Shown: piece by piece, positions 32,510-40,538 of the stretch | How positions within the stretch are numbered: position 1 is the stretch's first letter | Layout of the letters: every line of letters starts with the position of its first letter | NCBI RefSeq assembly: GCF_014201195.1 | Contig: NZ_JACHDS010000001.1 | Span: 248,001-312,000 of the forward strand | DNA length: 64,000 nt | Source of the DNA: Nocardiopsis mwathae | GTDB lineage: Bacteria > Actinomycetota > Actinomycetes > Streptosporangiales > Streptosporangiaceae | Direction: 5' to 3' | The notes under the pieces: model-generated | The model's database searches: none | Told to the model about the DNA's origin: nothing | The model's input: the letters and a program-made list of their open reading frames with translations, nothing else | Made by a program: the position numbers and the translations under genes

Positions 32510-34756
32510 ATGGCCATCGGGCTGACAGCCGAGCACCAGGAACTGGCCGCCGCCGTCCGCGGCTGGGCCGAGCGCCTATCCCGTGCGGACGGGACGCGCG
32601 ACCCAGGTGCCGACGTCCCCGTCGGCCGGCCGCCGCTCGCCGATGCCCTGGCCGAGCAGGGGCTCCTCGGCCTGCACCTGCCCGAGGCCTACGGGGGTCA
32701 GGGGGCCGGCCTCCTGGAGCTCGCGGTAGCGCTCGAAGAGCTCGGCCGCGGCCTGCTGCCCGGCCCCTTCCTCCCCACGGTCCTGGCCAGTGCGGTCATC
32801 GCGCACAGCGGCGACGACACGGCGCGAGCCGAGCTGCTGCCAGGTCTCGCCGACGGCACCCGGACCGCGGCGCTCGCCCTCGGCCCCCCGCTGAGCGGTC
32901 GGCGGAGCCAGGAGGGCGTCCACACCGTGGTCGGCACGCTGGCCCCCGTTCTCGGCGGGCACCTCGCCGACGTGATCGTGGCGCCGGTGCGGGACGAGGC
33001 CGCAGCCGATACCTGGGTGGTGTTGGACGCCGCGGGCCTCGACACCGCCCCGCTGCCCAGCCTGGACCCCGACCGGGCCGTCGCCACGGTCCGGGCCGAG
33101 GGGACCGCCGTACCGCCCGGGTCCGTCCTGTCCGGCCTGGCCACCGACGACGTCCGGGCGATCGCCGCGGTGCTGATCGGCGCCGAGGCGACCGGCATCG
33201 CCGCCTGGGCCCTGGACACCGCCGTGGCCTACGCCAGGACACGCGAGCAGTTCGGCGGCCCCATCGGCCGGTTCCAGGGTGTCAAGCACAAGTGCGCCCG
33301 CATGGCCATCGCCGTCGAGCAGGCCCGTGCCGCCGTCTGGGACGCCGCGCGCGCCATCGACGCCGACGTGCGGGAGGCCGCTCCGGCCGCCCCCGCCCCC
33401 GACAGCGCCTGTAGCCACTTCGCCACGGCCGTGGCAGCGCTCATCGCCCCCGACAACGCCCTGGCCTGCACCCGCGACTGCATCCAGGTGCACGGCGGCA
33501 TCGGCTTCACCTGGGAGCACGACGCCCACCGCTACCTGCGCCGCGCCGCCACCCTGCGGGCGCTCGCCGGGTCCGCCCCGGACTGGGCCGTCACCGTCGC
33601 CGACGCCGCGCTGGCCGGGCGGCGCCGCCCCGTGGAGATCGAGCTCGACGACGCCGAGAGCACGGACGCGCGCCGGGCCATCCGCGCGGAGGTGGCCCGC
33701 CTCGCCGCCGTCCACGACCAGGAGGAGCGTTTCCGGGCGATGGCCGACGGCGGCCTCGTGGCCCCGCACCTGCCCCGCCCGTGGGGGCGCGATGCCTCAC
33801 CGCGCGAGCAGCTCATCATCCAGCAGGAGTTGAAGCGGGCCGGGGTGCGCGGGCCGACGCTCGCCATCGGGGCGTGGGTGCTCCCGTCGATCGCCGGGTA
33901 CGGCACGCCCGAGCAGCAGGAGCGCTTCCTGCGGCCCACGCTGCGCGGCGAGGTCATGTGGTGCCAGCTGTTCAGCGAACCGGGCGCCGGGTCCGACCTC
34001 GCGGCGCTGTCGATGCGCGCCGAGCGCGTCGCGGGCGGGTACCGGCTCACCGGCCAGAAGATCTGGACGTCGATCGCGCACATCGCCCAGTGGGGCATCT
34101 GCCTCGCCCGCACCGACCCCGGGGCGGCGGGCAAGCACGACGGCATCACCTACTTCGTGGTGGACATGTCCTCCCCGGGCATCGAGGTGCGCCCGCTGCG
34201 CGAGCTCACCGGCGACACCATCTTCAACGAGGTCTTCTTCGACGACGTGTTCGTGCCCGAGGACTGCGTCGTCGGTGAACCCGGCGAGGGGTGGAAGGTC
34301 GCCCGCAACACGCTGACCAACGAGCGCGTGGCGCTGTCGAGCGGCAGCGGCATCGGCGTCGGCCTGCCCGAACTGGTCGCGTTCTTCACCGAGGACCCGG
34401 GACGCGCCGCCGACCGCGACGTCCGGGTCGAGTTGGGCCGCCTGGTGGCCCAGGGCCAGGCCATCGAACTGCTCGGGCTGCGGGTGGCGCTCAAGCAGGT
34501 GTCGGGGACCGAGCCCGGGGCCGAGTCGAGCGTGCGCAAGCTGCAGGGTGTGGAGTTCAGCCAGCGGGCGGCCGACTTCATCTGGGAGCGGCAGGGGAGC
34601 GCCGCCGCATGCGCCGACCCCGAGGGCGCCACCGGCGCGCGGGCGCGCGACATGCTGTTCGGCCGATCCATGACGATCTACGGGGGGACCACCGAGGTGC
34701 AGCTGAACATCATCGGGGAGCGGCTGCTCGGCCTGCCCCGCGACCCCGAGGCCTGA
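32510..34756 (+). CDS. Two-domain (fused) acyl-CoA dehydrogenase
   Basis: A 748-residue protein made of two acyl-CoA dehydrogenase units. Unit 1 (about 1-375) has LPEAYGGQGAGLLELAVALEE-type N-terminal sequence (seen as LHLPEAYGGQGAG), TREQFGGPIGRFQGVKHK and QVHGGIGFTWEHDAHRY. Unit 2 (about 395-748) has WCQLFSEPGAGSDLAAL, TGQKIWTSIAHIAQWGI and the C-terminal YGGTTEVQLNIIGERLLGL. The architecture is that of mycobacterial FadE34-like enzymes acting on sterol side chains, in which a heterodimer is fused into one chain. GAGGGG precedes the ATG. The KstR-like operator in its promoter supports a sterol or branched-lipid role. The SGNH gene starts eight bases downstream. Confidence 0.88.
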   Translation: MAIGLTAEHQELAAAVRGWAERLSRADGTRDPGADVPVGRPPLADALAEQGLLGLHLPEAYGGQGAGLLELAVALEELGRGLLPGPFLPTVLASAVIAHSGDDTARAELLPGLADGTRTAALALGPPLSGRRSQEGVHTVVGTLAPVLGGHLADVIVAPVRDEAAADTWVVLDAAGLDTAPLPSLDPDRAVATVRAEGTAVPPGSVLSGLATDDVRAIAAVLIGAEATGIAAWALDTAVAYARTREQFGGPIGRFQGVKHKCARMAIAVEQARAAVWDAARAIDADVREAAPAAPAPDSACSHFATAVAALIAPDNALACTRDCIQVHGGIGFTWEHDAHRYLRRAATLRALAGSAPDWAVTVADAALAGRRRPVEIELDDAESTDARRAIRAEVARLAAVHDQEERFRAMADGGLVAPHLPRPWGRDASPREQLIIQQELKRAGVRGPTLAIGAWVLPSIAGYGTPEQQERFLRPTLRGEVMWCQLFSEPGAGSDLAALSMRAERVAGGYRLTGQKIWTSIAHIAQWGICLARTDPGAAGKHDGITYFVVDMSSPGIEVRPLRELTGDTIFNEVFFDDVFVPEDCVVGEPGEGWKVARNTLTNERVALSSGSGIGVGLPELVAFFTEDPGRAADRDVRVELGRLVAQGQAIELLGLRVALKQVSGTEPGAESSVRKLQGVEFSQRAADFIWERQGSAAACADPEGATGARARDMLFGRSMTIYGGTTEVQLNIIGERLLGLPRDPEA

Positions 34757-34764
34757 CCGCGGCC

Positions 34765-36348
34765 GTGTCGACGTCCACCCCGAGCAGTGGCGAGGGCCGG
34801 GAGGGTCGCAAGGGCCCGAAAGGTCACGACCCCCGCGACGGCACCGCCGCGGGGGAGCGGCCGCAGGTGCGGCCGTCCCCGCTCGGCCTCGCCGGCGTCG
34901 CGCTGGCCGCCATGTTCCTCACCCTGCTGCTCATCCAGACCTTCATCGGGACCTTCCGGCCCGGCGGCCCGCCGCCCGAGGAGGAGCCGCTCCTGGCCAC
35001 CGGCAGCCCGCCGGAGGGCACGGCGCGGATCATGGTGGTCGGCGACTCCATCGCCCAGGGCAGCAGTGGCGACTACACCTGGCGCTACCGGCTGTGGAAG
35101 CACCTCGACGAGGACGTCGGGGCCGACGTCGCGTTCGTCGGCCCGTACAACGGGGTGCTCGACCTCGGCGGCGACGGCGGCGGGCCGGGCTACGCCGACC
35201 CGGACTTCGACCAGCGGCACGCCGCCGTGTGGGGGGCGCAGGTGAAGCGGCTCGAAGAGGACATCGGGGAGCAGGTCGCCGAGTACGAACCGCACTACCT
35301 GCTGCTCATGGCGGGCATCAATGACTTCGTGAACGGGGGGACCGCGCCTCAGGCGCTGGAGGACGTCCGCGACCTGGTGCGCACCGCGCGGGTGGCCGAC
35401 GGCGACCTGCAGGTCGTCCTCGGCGAGATCACGCCGGTGCGGGGCACGCCCGACGATGAGCGGCTCAACGCGCAGGTCGCCGAGTTCAACATGGCCCTGC
35501 CGCGGGTGGCCGAGGACATGACGGGGGAGGACTCCCCGGTCGTCGTGGCCCGCACGTCGGACGGCTACTCCGCGGCCGACGACAACTGGGACACCACCCA
35601 CCCCAACGCCCGCGGCGAGCTGAAGATCGCGGCGGCGTTCGCCGACGCGCTGGCCGGGCCGCTGCGGCTGGGCGCGCCCTACCCCCGGCCGCTGCCCGAC
35701 GTGCCGGTCGGCCCGCAGACGCGGCCGAAGGTGAGCGTGGCCGGCCAGGAGGGGGACCGGGTCGTGCTGTCGTGGGACCCGGTACCGGGCGCGACGCGCT
35801 ACCAGGTGCTGCAGCGGCGGCTGCGCCCCGACCCCGACGAGCAGGTGGTGCTGCCGACCGAGGTCATGCAGCCGGGGGAGGGGCCCGTGACCACCGAGGT
35901 CGACCACCTGCTGAGCGGGGCCACCTACGAGTTCGTGGTGCGCCCGTTCAAGGGCCACGACGGCGGGCGACGCTCCCGCACGGTCACCGCCGCCGTCGTC
36001 GACGACCCGCCGCCGGCGCCCCGGTGGGTGCGGATCGACGAGGAGCGCACGCACCTGGTGTGGGCGGCGGTACCGGACGCCACCCACTTCGAGGTGTGGC
36101 GCCGCCCGCTGCGGTGCGCCGAGCCGTCCGGCGGAGCCGGGGGGTCGGCCGCCGCCGAGTGCGAGCCCCTGGACGACGAGGGCCCGGGGGACGGCGAGGG
36201 CTGGACCAGCGCGGGCGTCGTCAGCGGGGACCGGCGCTGGGCCGTCGATACCGGTGGGGCGCGCGGTGCCGAGTTCGTCGTCGTCTCGCACCGCCACTAC
36301 CTGCCGGGCGAGGCCGCCGCCCCGGTCGAGTTCGCGGAGGAGGACTGA
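34765..36348 (+). CDS. Membrane-anchored SGNH/GDSL hydrolase with fibronectin-like C-terminal region
   Basis: A 527-residue type II membrane protein. A single helix (LAGVALAAMFLTLLLIQTFIG, about 40-60) follows a charged tail. The SGNH domain (85-310) carries VVGDSIAQG with Ser95, the ND motif of MAGINDFV (Asn186, Asp187) and DTTHPN with Asp276 and His279, a complete catalytic set. Two fibronectin type III-like modules follow (VVLSWDPVPGATRYQVLQR and THLVWAAVPDATHFEVWRR). It should deacylate or de-esterify an extracellular glycan. The GTG start overlaps nothing and lies eight bases after the dehydrogenase stop; the next gene overlaps as TGATG. Confidence 0.83.
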   Translation: MSTSTPSSGEGREGRKGPKGHDPRDGTAAGERPQVRPSPLGLAGVALAAMFLTLLLIQTFIGTFRPGGPPPEEEPLLATGSPPEGTARIMVVGDSIAQGSSGDYTWRYRLWKHLDEDVGADVAFVGPYNGVLDLGGDGGGPGYADPDFDQRHAAVWGAQVKRLEEDIGEQVAEYEPHYLLLMAGINDFVNGGTAPQALEDVRDLVRTARVADGDLQVVLGEITPVRGTPDDERLNAQVAEFNMALPRVAEDMTGEDSPVVVARTSDGYSAADDNWDTTHPNARGELKIAAAFADALAGPLRLGAPYPRPLPDVPVGPQTRPKVSVAGQEGDRVVLSWDPVPGATRYQVLQRRLRPDPDEQVVLPTEVMQPGEGPVTTEVDHLLSGATYEFVVRPFKGHDGGRRSRTVTAAVVDDPPPAPRWVRIDEERTHLVWAAVPDATHFEVWRRPLRCAEPSGGAGGSAAAECEPLDDEGPGDGEGWTSAGVVSGDRRWAVDTGGARGAEFVVVSHRHYLPGEAAAPVEFAEED

Positions 36349-38564
36349 TGTCCCCTGATGCGGGTCGTCGCACATCGTCGGCGAGAGGTCGCCGGACGCG
36401 GGGGAACACAGGCGGCGGGGCGGCACCGCCGGAGCGGTCCCGGGTGGGGCGCGCCGCCGGGGCGCTCGCCCCGTGGGCGGTCGGCCTGGGGGCGGGGGTC
36501 CTTGCGCTGGGGCCGGCGCTCGGACCGGGCAACGTGTTGCGCTACGACATGGTGTTCGTGCCCGATCCCCCGCTGTCGGCGGTGACCCTCGGAGCCGGCG
36601 ACGGCTTTCCGCGCGCCGTGCCCAGCGACGCCGTGGTGGGGCTGCTGAACCGGGTGCTGCCGGTGCCCGCCGATGTCGTCCAGGCGCTGGTGCTGCTGGC
36701 CGTGTTCATGATCGGCGCGGCCGGCACGGCGCGGCTGGTGCCGGGGCGGAGGTTCGCGCCCAAGCTGGCGGCGGCCGTGTTCTACGTGTGGAACCCCTTC
36801 GTGGCCGAACGGCTGCTGCTGGGGCAGTGGGCGGTGCTGCTCGGGTACGCCGGGCTGCCGTGGGTGCTGGCGGCGGTCGCCCGGCGGGCGCGCCTGTCAC
36901 GGCTGATCGCGGCGCTGCTCCCGGCGGCGGTCGGCGGGTTCTCCTCGGTGGTGCTGTCCGCGCTGGTGGCGCTTCCCGCGGCGGTGGCGCACCGGAGGGT
37001 CCCGCTGGTGGCGGTCGTGCAGGTGGCGCGGGTGGCGGGCGCGCTGCTGCTGGTGAGCCTGCCGTGGCTGGTCCCGGCGCTGGTGAGCGGGGCGCGGACG
37101 GACCCCGCGGCGGTGGACCTGTTCGCGCCGCGCGCCGACACCCCGTTCGGCACGGTGGGGTCCCTGTTGGTGCTGGGCGGCATCTGGAACGCGGAGGCGG
37201 TGCCGGAGTGGTACGGGCACCCGTTCGTCGCGGCGTGCCGGCTGGGGCTGGCGGTCGGTGCCGTGGCCGGGTGGGTGTGGCTGGCGCGGAGGTGGCGGCC
37301 GGTCTTCGCGCGCGGGCTGACCGTGGCGGCCGTCCTGGGGTTCGCGGTCGCGCTGCTGGGGGTCACCGAGCTCGGGCGGGAGCTGCTGCGCGGGCTCATC
37401 GCGGTGTGGCCGGGGTTCGGGCCGCTGCGCGACGGCCAGCTGTACGTGGCGCCGTTGGCGCTGCTGCAGGCGGTCGGTTTCGGCGGCGCGGTGATGTGGC
37501 TGTGGGGGGATGTGAAGGAGCCCCGGGGGGCTGACGACGACAGGGGTGGCCGGGGTGCGGGTGATGCCGGGGACGCGGGCGGCGGCCGGGGCGTAGGGGA
37601 CCGCTGGGGCGCCGAGGAGGGCGCCGGGACACCCGGGCACGCCGCAGCCGGGGCCCCGGGGGACCCCCCTACTTCACGCCGACCCGCGGCGCCCTCCGCC
37701 CCGCCACCGGTGTCCTCCGGCCTGTGGACGGCCCTGCGTGCCGACGCCGCCGGTCCGCTGGCGGCCGTGCTCCTGATCCTGGCTCCGGTGGTCCTCCTGC
37801 CCGGTCTGGCCTGGGGTGCCGCCGGGCGGCTGGTCGCCGTCGACTATCCCGCCGAGTGGAGCGAGGTGCAGCGGATCGCCGCCGACGACGAGGCCCCCGG
37901 GGCCGTGCTGGTGCTGCCGTGGAGCGCCTACCGGGGTGTCGACTGGGCGGGGGGCGGACGTACGATCGTGGTACTCGACCCCGCGACGAAGCTGTTCGAC
38001 CGGCGCGTCGTGTGGAACGATGACCTTCGGGTCGCGGACGACGGCGACGTCCGCGTCATCGAGGGCGAGGACCCCCTCGCGCGCCGCGTCGCGGAGGTGA
38101 TCGGTGCCGATGCCTCCGACCCCTCGGGGATCCCGCCGACCCTGCGCGCCCCCGGCGCCGCCGCCCTCCTGGGCGGGCTGGGGATCCGCTACGTCCTCGT
38201 CGAGCGCGAGGCGATGCCGCCGCCCGGAGCGGGGACCGGGGACGGCGGATCGGGCGAATCGACCGCCGACGGCATCCCGGGTCCCGTGGCCGAGAAGCCC
38301 GACCGCAGCCCTGTTGAGAACAAGTTCCTGTTCGCTTCCGACGGCGCGGAACTGGTTCACGACGGCTCGCGGCTCTCCCTGATCCGACTGCCAGATGAGC
38401 ACGTCGTGGCGGTAAAAGACCGGCTCACGGCCTTGGAAGTTACCGGCTGGTTAGTTACAGTTGGGGCAATTCTCTGGTCATTCGTTGTATCAGGTTCTAG
38501 TCTCATTCTCATGCGTCCGGCCCGCGCCGACGGGCCGGACTCGCGGAAGGAGAGCTCCCAGTGA
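36348..38564 (+). CDS. Large polytopic membrane protein, GT-C-like
   Basis: A 738-residue protein with roughly ten helices between residues 40 and 380, one near 470 and a final pair at the C-terminus. The loop VFVPDPPLSAVTLGAGD and the segment WNPFVAERLLLGQWAVLLGYA resemble the first loops of AftD-like and other polyprenyl-phosphate-sugar-dependent GT-C enzymes (compare the AftD gene 2 kb away). The soluble part (about 510-690) contains LVLPWSAYRGVDWAGGG and IRYVLVEREAMPPP, as in YfhO/AftD relatives. It may be a glycosyltransferase or flippase of the envelope locus. Start and stop overlap the neighbours by 1 and 4 bases. Confidence 0.65.
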   Translation: MSPDAGRRTSSARGRRTRGNTGGGAAPPERSRVGRAAGALAPWAVGLGAGVLALGPALGPGNVLRYDMVFVPDPPLSAVTLGAGDGFPRAVPSDAVVGLLNRVLPVPADVVQALVLLAVFMIGAAGTARLVPGRRFAPKLAAAVFYVWNPFVAERLLLGQWAVLLGYAGLPWVLAAVARRARLSRLIAALLPAAVGGFSSVVLSALVALPAAVAHRRVPLVAVVQVARVAGALLLVSLPWLVPALVSGARTDPAAVDLFAPRADTPFGTVGSLLVLGGIWNAEAVPEWYGHPFVAACRLGLAVGAVAGWVWLARRWRPVFARGLTVAAVLGFAVALLGVTELGRELLRGLIAVWPGFGPLRDGQLYVAPLALLQAVGFGGAVMWLWGDVKEPRGADDDRGGRGAGDAGDAGGGRGVGDRWGAEEGAGTPGHAAAGAPGDPPTSRRPAAPSAPPPVSSGLWTALRADAAGPLAAVLLILAPVVLLPGLAWGAAGRLVAVDYPAEWSEVQRIAADDEAPGAVLVLPWSAYRGVDWAGGGRTIVVLDPATKLFDRRVVWNDDLRVADDGDVRVIEGEDPLARRVAEVIGADASDPSGIPPTLRAPGAAALLGGLGIRYVLVEREAMPPPGAGTGDGGSGESTADGIPGPVAEKPDRSPVENKFLFASDGAELVHDGSRLSLIRLPDEHVVAVKDRLTALEVTGWLVTVGAILWSFVVSGSSLILMRPARADGPDSRKESSQ

Positions 38565-38701
38565 TCAAAATCGTCGTCGCCTCGGTGATCGGAGCGGCCA
38601 TGGCGGGCACGCTGGCCCTCGTCGGGTCCACCGTCGCCACGAACGCCAATTCATCGGCCCAGCCGGTGAACGAGTCTCTCTACAACTACGGCGACCGCTA
38701 G
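38561..38701 (+). CDS. DUF2613 small membrane protein
   Basis: A 46-residue protein (VIKIVVASVIGAAMAGTL start, NESLYNYGDR end). One N-terminal helix and the terminal YGDR match the DUF2613 family, short proteins found next to AftD genes in mycobacteria (Rv0236A, from memory). GGAGAG precedes the GTG, which overlaps the previous stop as GTGA. It is likely a small stabilising partner of a membrane glycosyltransferase. The following 286 bases (38702-38987) hold nothing I can identify. Confidence 0.75.
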   Translation: MIKIVVASVIGAAMAGTLALVGSTVATNANSSAQPVNESLYNYGDR

Positions 38702-38987
38702 TTCGCCGCGGGCGGCCTCGCGTCGGGGCTCTCGACAGCGGGGTCGTCTGGAACTCTTCCCCGACGTCCGACGAACGTCCAGCGGTCCCGTGTGGCCCGC
38801 CCGTCAACAGGTCCGGTCGGTGGGGGAACCCGCAGCTCGTGGTGGCATCGGCCTTGTTCGCCGAGTAGCGCACCTTTTGCCCCGATTCCTCCCCTGTCCG
38901 GCCCGAACATTCCCAACCCCGGGCGCTCCGTCGCCGCGACACGTGAACGAGCGCTCGTCTGGGTGAGTGGGCGGAACAGGAGAGCAT

Positions 38988-40538
38988 GTGGTTTACCAGC
39001 AGACCCCCCTCTTCCTCGACCCGATCTACGGGCCGCCGGTGACCCTCGACCCCGAGGCCCCGGAGGCCCCCGGCGCGGGCCGGTCCCGACCGGTGGGCGT
39101 CCCTTACCCGGCGACGGCCACCGCGACCGAAGAGGGGGCGGCTGACACCGCCACGGACACCGGCGCCACCGCCGCCGCGCCACAGGCGCCGGACCCCGTG
39201 GAGACCGCCGCACCCGGCGACACCGCCGAGCCCCGCCTCGACGGCGTGCGCGTCGTGGTGATCAACTGGCGCGACCCCTGGCAGTCGGTCGCCGGCGGAG
39301 CCGAGGAGTACGCCTGGCGGATGAGCCGCCACCTCGCCGGCCGCGGCGCCTGCCTCACCTTCCTGACCAGCCGCGAGCCCGGCCAGGCGCGCCAGGAGAC
39401 CCGCGAGGGCATCGTCATCCGCCGCATGGGCCGCAAGTTCAGCGTCTACCCGCTGGTCATGCTGTGGCTGCTGCTCTGGCGGCGCGAGTTCCACGTCGCC
39501 CTGGACTGCATGAACGGCATCCCGTTCTTCTCCCGGTTGCTCCTGCCCCGCCGCACCCGTGTCATCAGCGTCGTGCACCACGTCCACGACCTGCAGTTCA
39601 ACGCCTACTTCAGCCGACCCGTCGCCTGGTTCGGCCGATTCATCGAGAGCACGGTGGCCAGCCGCGTCTATCGTTCCTGCATGACCGTCACCGTGTCGGA
39701 GTCCTCCCGGCGCGCGATGCGCGAGAAGCTGCGCTGGCGCGCCCCCATCACGGTCATCCACAACGGCAGCCCGCCCGTGCAGCCGATCGCGACCGACCCC
39801 GCCTCCGCTTCCACACGGCCCGACCCCGCCCCCCGCGCCGACATGGGGTCGCCGGCCGTCGTCAGCCTCGGCCGCCTCGTCGTCCAGAAGCGCGTCTCGC
39901 GCGTCGTGGACATCGCCGACCGGCTCCGGGCGACCCGCCCCGGCCTGCGCGTGCACATCGTCGGCCGCGGCCCGGAATCCGAGCCGCTGGCCGAGCGCGT
40001 CGAGCGCGACGCCCTGCACGACCACGTCCGCCTGCACGGATTCCTGCCCGAGGGAGAGAAGAACGCGGTCCTGGCCGGCTCCGTCCTGCACGTCACCGCC
40101 TCGGAGTTCGAGGGGTGGGGGCTGACCGTGATCGAGGCCGCCGGGCTCGGCGTGCCCACGGTCGCCTACGACGTCGACGGGCTGCGCGACTCCGTCCGCC
40201 ACGGCGAGACCGGCTGGCTGGTCCGCGAGGGCGAGGACCTGGTCGAGGTCGTCGACAAGGCGCTGGCCGAGCTCGGCGACCCCGTGCGCGCCGCCGAGAT
40301 CAGCGCCGCCTGCCGTACCTGGGCAGCCCGCTTCACCTGGGAGAACAGCGGGGCGGCCATGACCCGCCTGATCGCCTCCACCCCGAACCTCCCAGGAGCG
40401 CCCGCCACCGGCGCCGTACTACCCGCCGCAACCCCCGTCACGGCCGCGGCGCCGGTGGCGACCTCCGCTCCCATCGCGGCCCCGGCCCTGAGCCACCCCG
40501 GTATGCCCGGCGCACCCTCCCACGAGGCCGCCACGTGA
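38988..40538 (+). CDS. GT4 family glycosyltransferase
   Basis: A 516-residue cytosolic GT-B enzyme. After an 80-residue Pro/Ala/Thr-rich N-terminus the fold begins at VRVVVINWRDPWQSVAGGAEEY. The donor-binding region has VVSLGRLVVQKRVSRVVD, HGFLPEGEKNAVLA and the E-x7-E motif in ASEFEGWGLTVIEAAGLG. The C-terminal 60 residues are a low-complexity Ala/Pro/Thr tail. AGGAGAG precedes the GTG at 38988; an ATG one base earlier in another frame is a decoy. The stop overlaps the AftD start as GTGA. It probably supplies or primes the acceptor for AftD (positional counterpart of Rv0225, from memory). Confidence 0.85.
   Translation: MVYQQTPLFLDPIYGPPVTLDPEAPEAPGAGRSRPVGVPYPATATATEEGAADTATDTGATAAAPQAPDPVETAAPGDTAEPRLDGVRVVVINWRDPWQSVAGGAEEYAWRMSRHLAGRGACLTFLTSREPGQARQETREGIVIRRMGRKFSVYPLVMLWLLLWRREFHVALDCMNGIPFFSRLLLPRRTRVISVVHHVHDLQFNAYFSRPVAWFGRFIESTVASRVYRSCMTVTVSESSRRAMREKLRWRAPITVIHNGSPPVQPIATDPASASTRPDPAPRADMGSPAVVSLGRLVVQKRVSRVVDIADRLRATRPGLRVHIVGRGPESEPLAERVERDALHDHVRLHGFLPEGEKNAVLAGSVLHVTASEFEGWGLTVIEAAGLGVPTVAYDVDGLRDSVRHGETGWLVREGEDLVEVVDKALAELGDPVRAAEISAACRTWAARFTWENSGAAMTRLIASTPNLPGAPATGAVLPAATPVTAAAPVATSAPIAAPALSHPGMPGAPSHEAAT

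Noticed and set aside
38491-38501. GGTTCTAGTCT inside the 3' part of the 738-residue membrane protein gene, resembling the KstR-site promoters
   Set aside because: The AAC half is ATC, there is no acceptable -35 box, and the site lies within coding sequence 60 bases before DUF2613; too weak to list as a promoter.
38702-38987. Possible extra small gene between DUF2613 and the GT4 gene
   Set aside because: No start codon with a ribosome site and no protein-like codon pattern was found in the 286-base gap.
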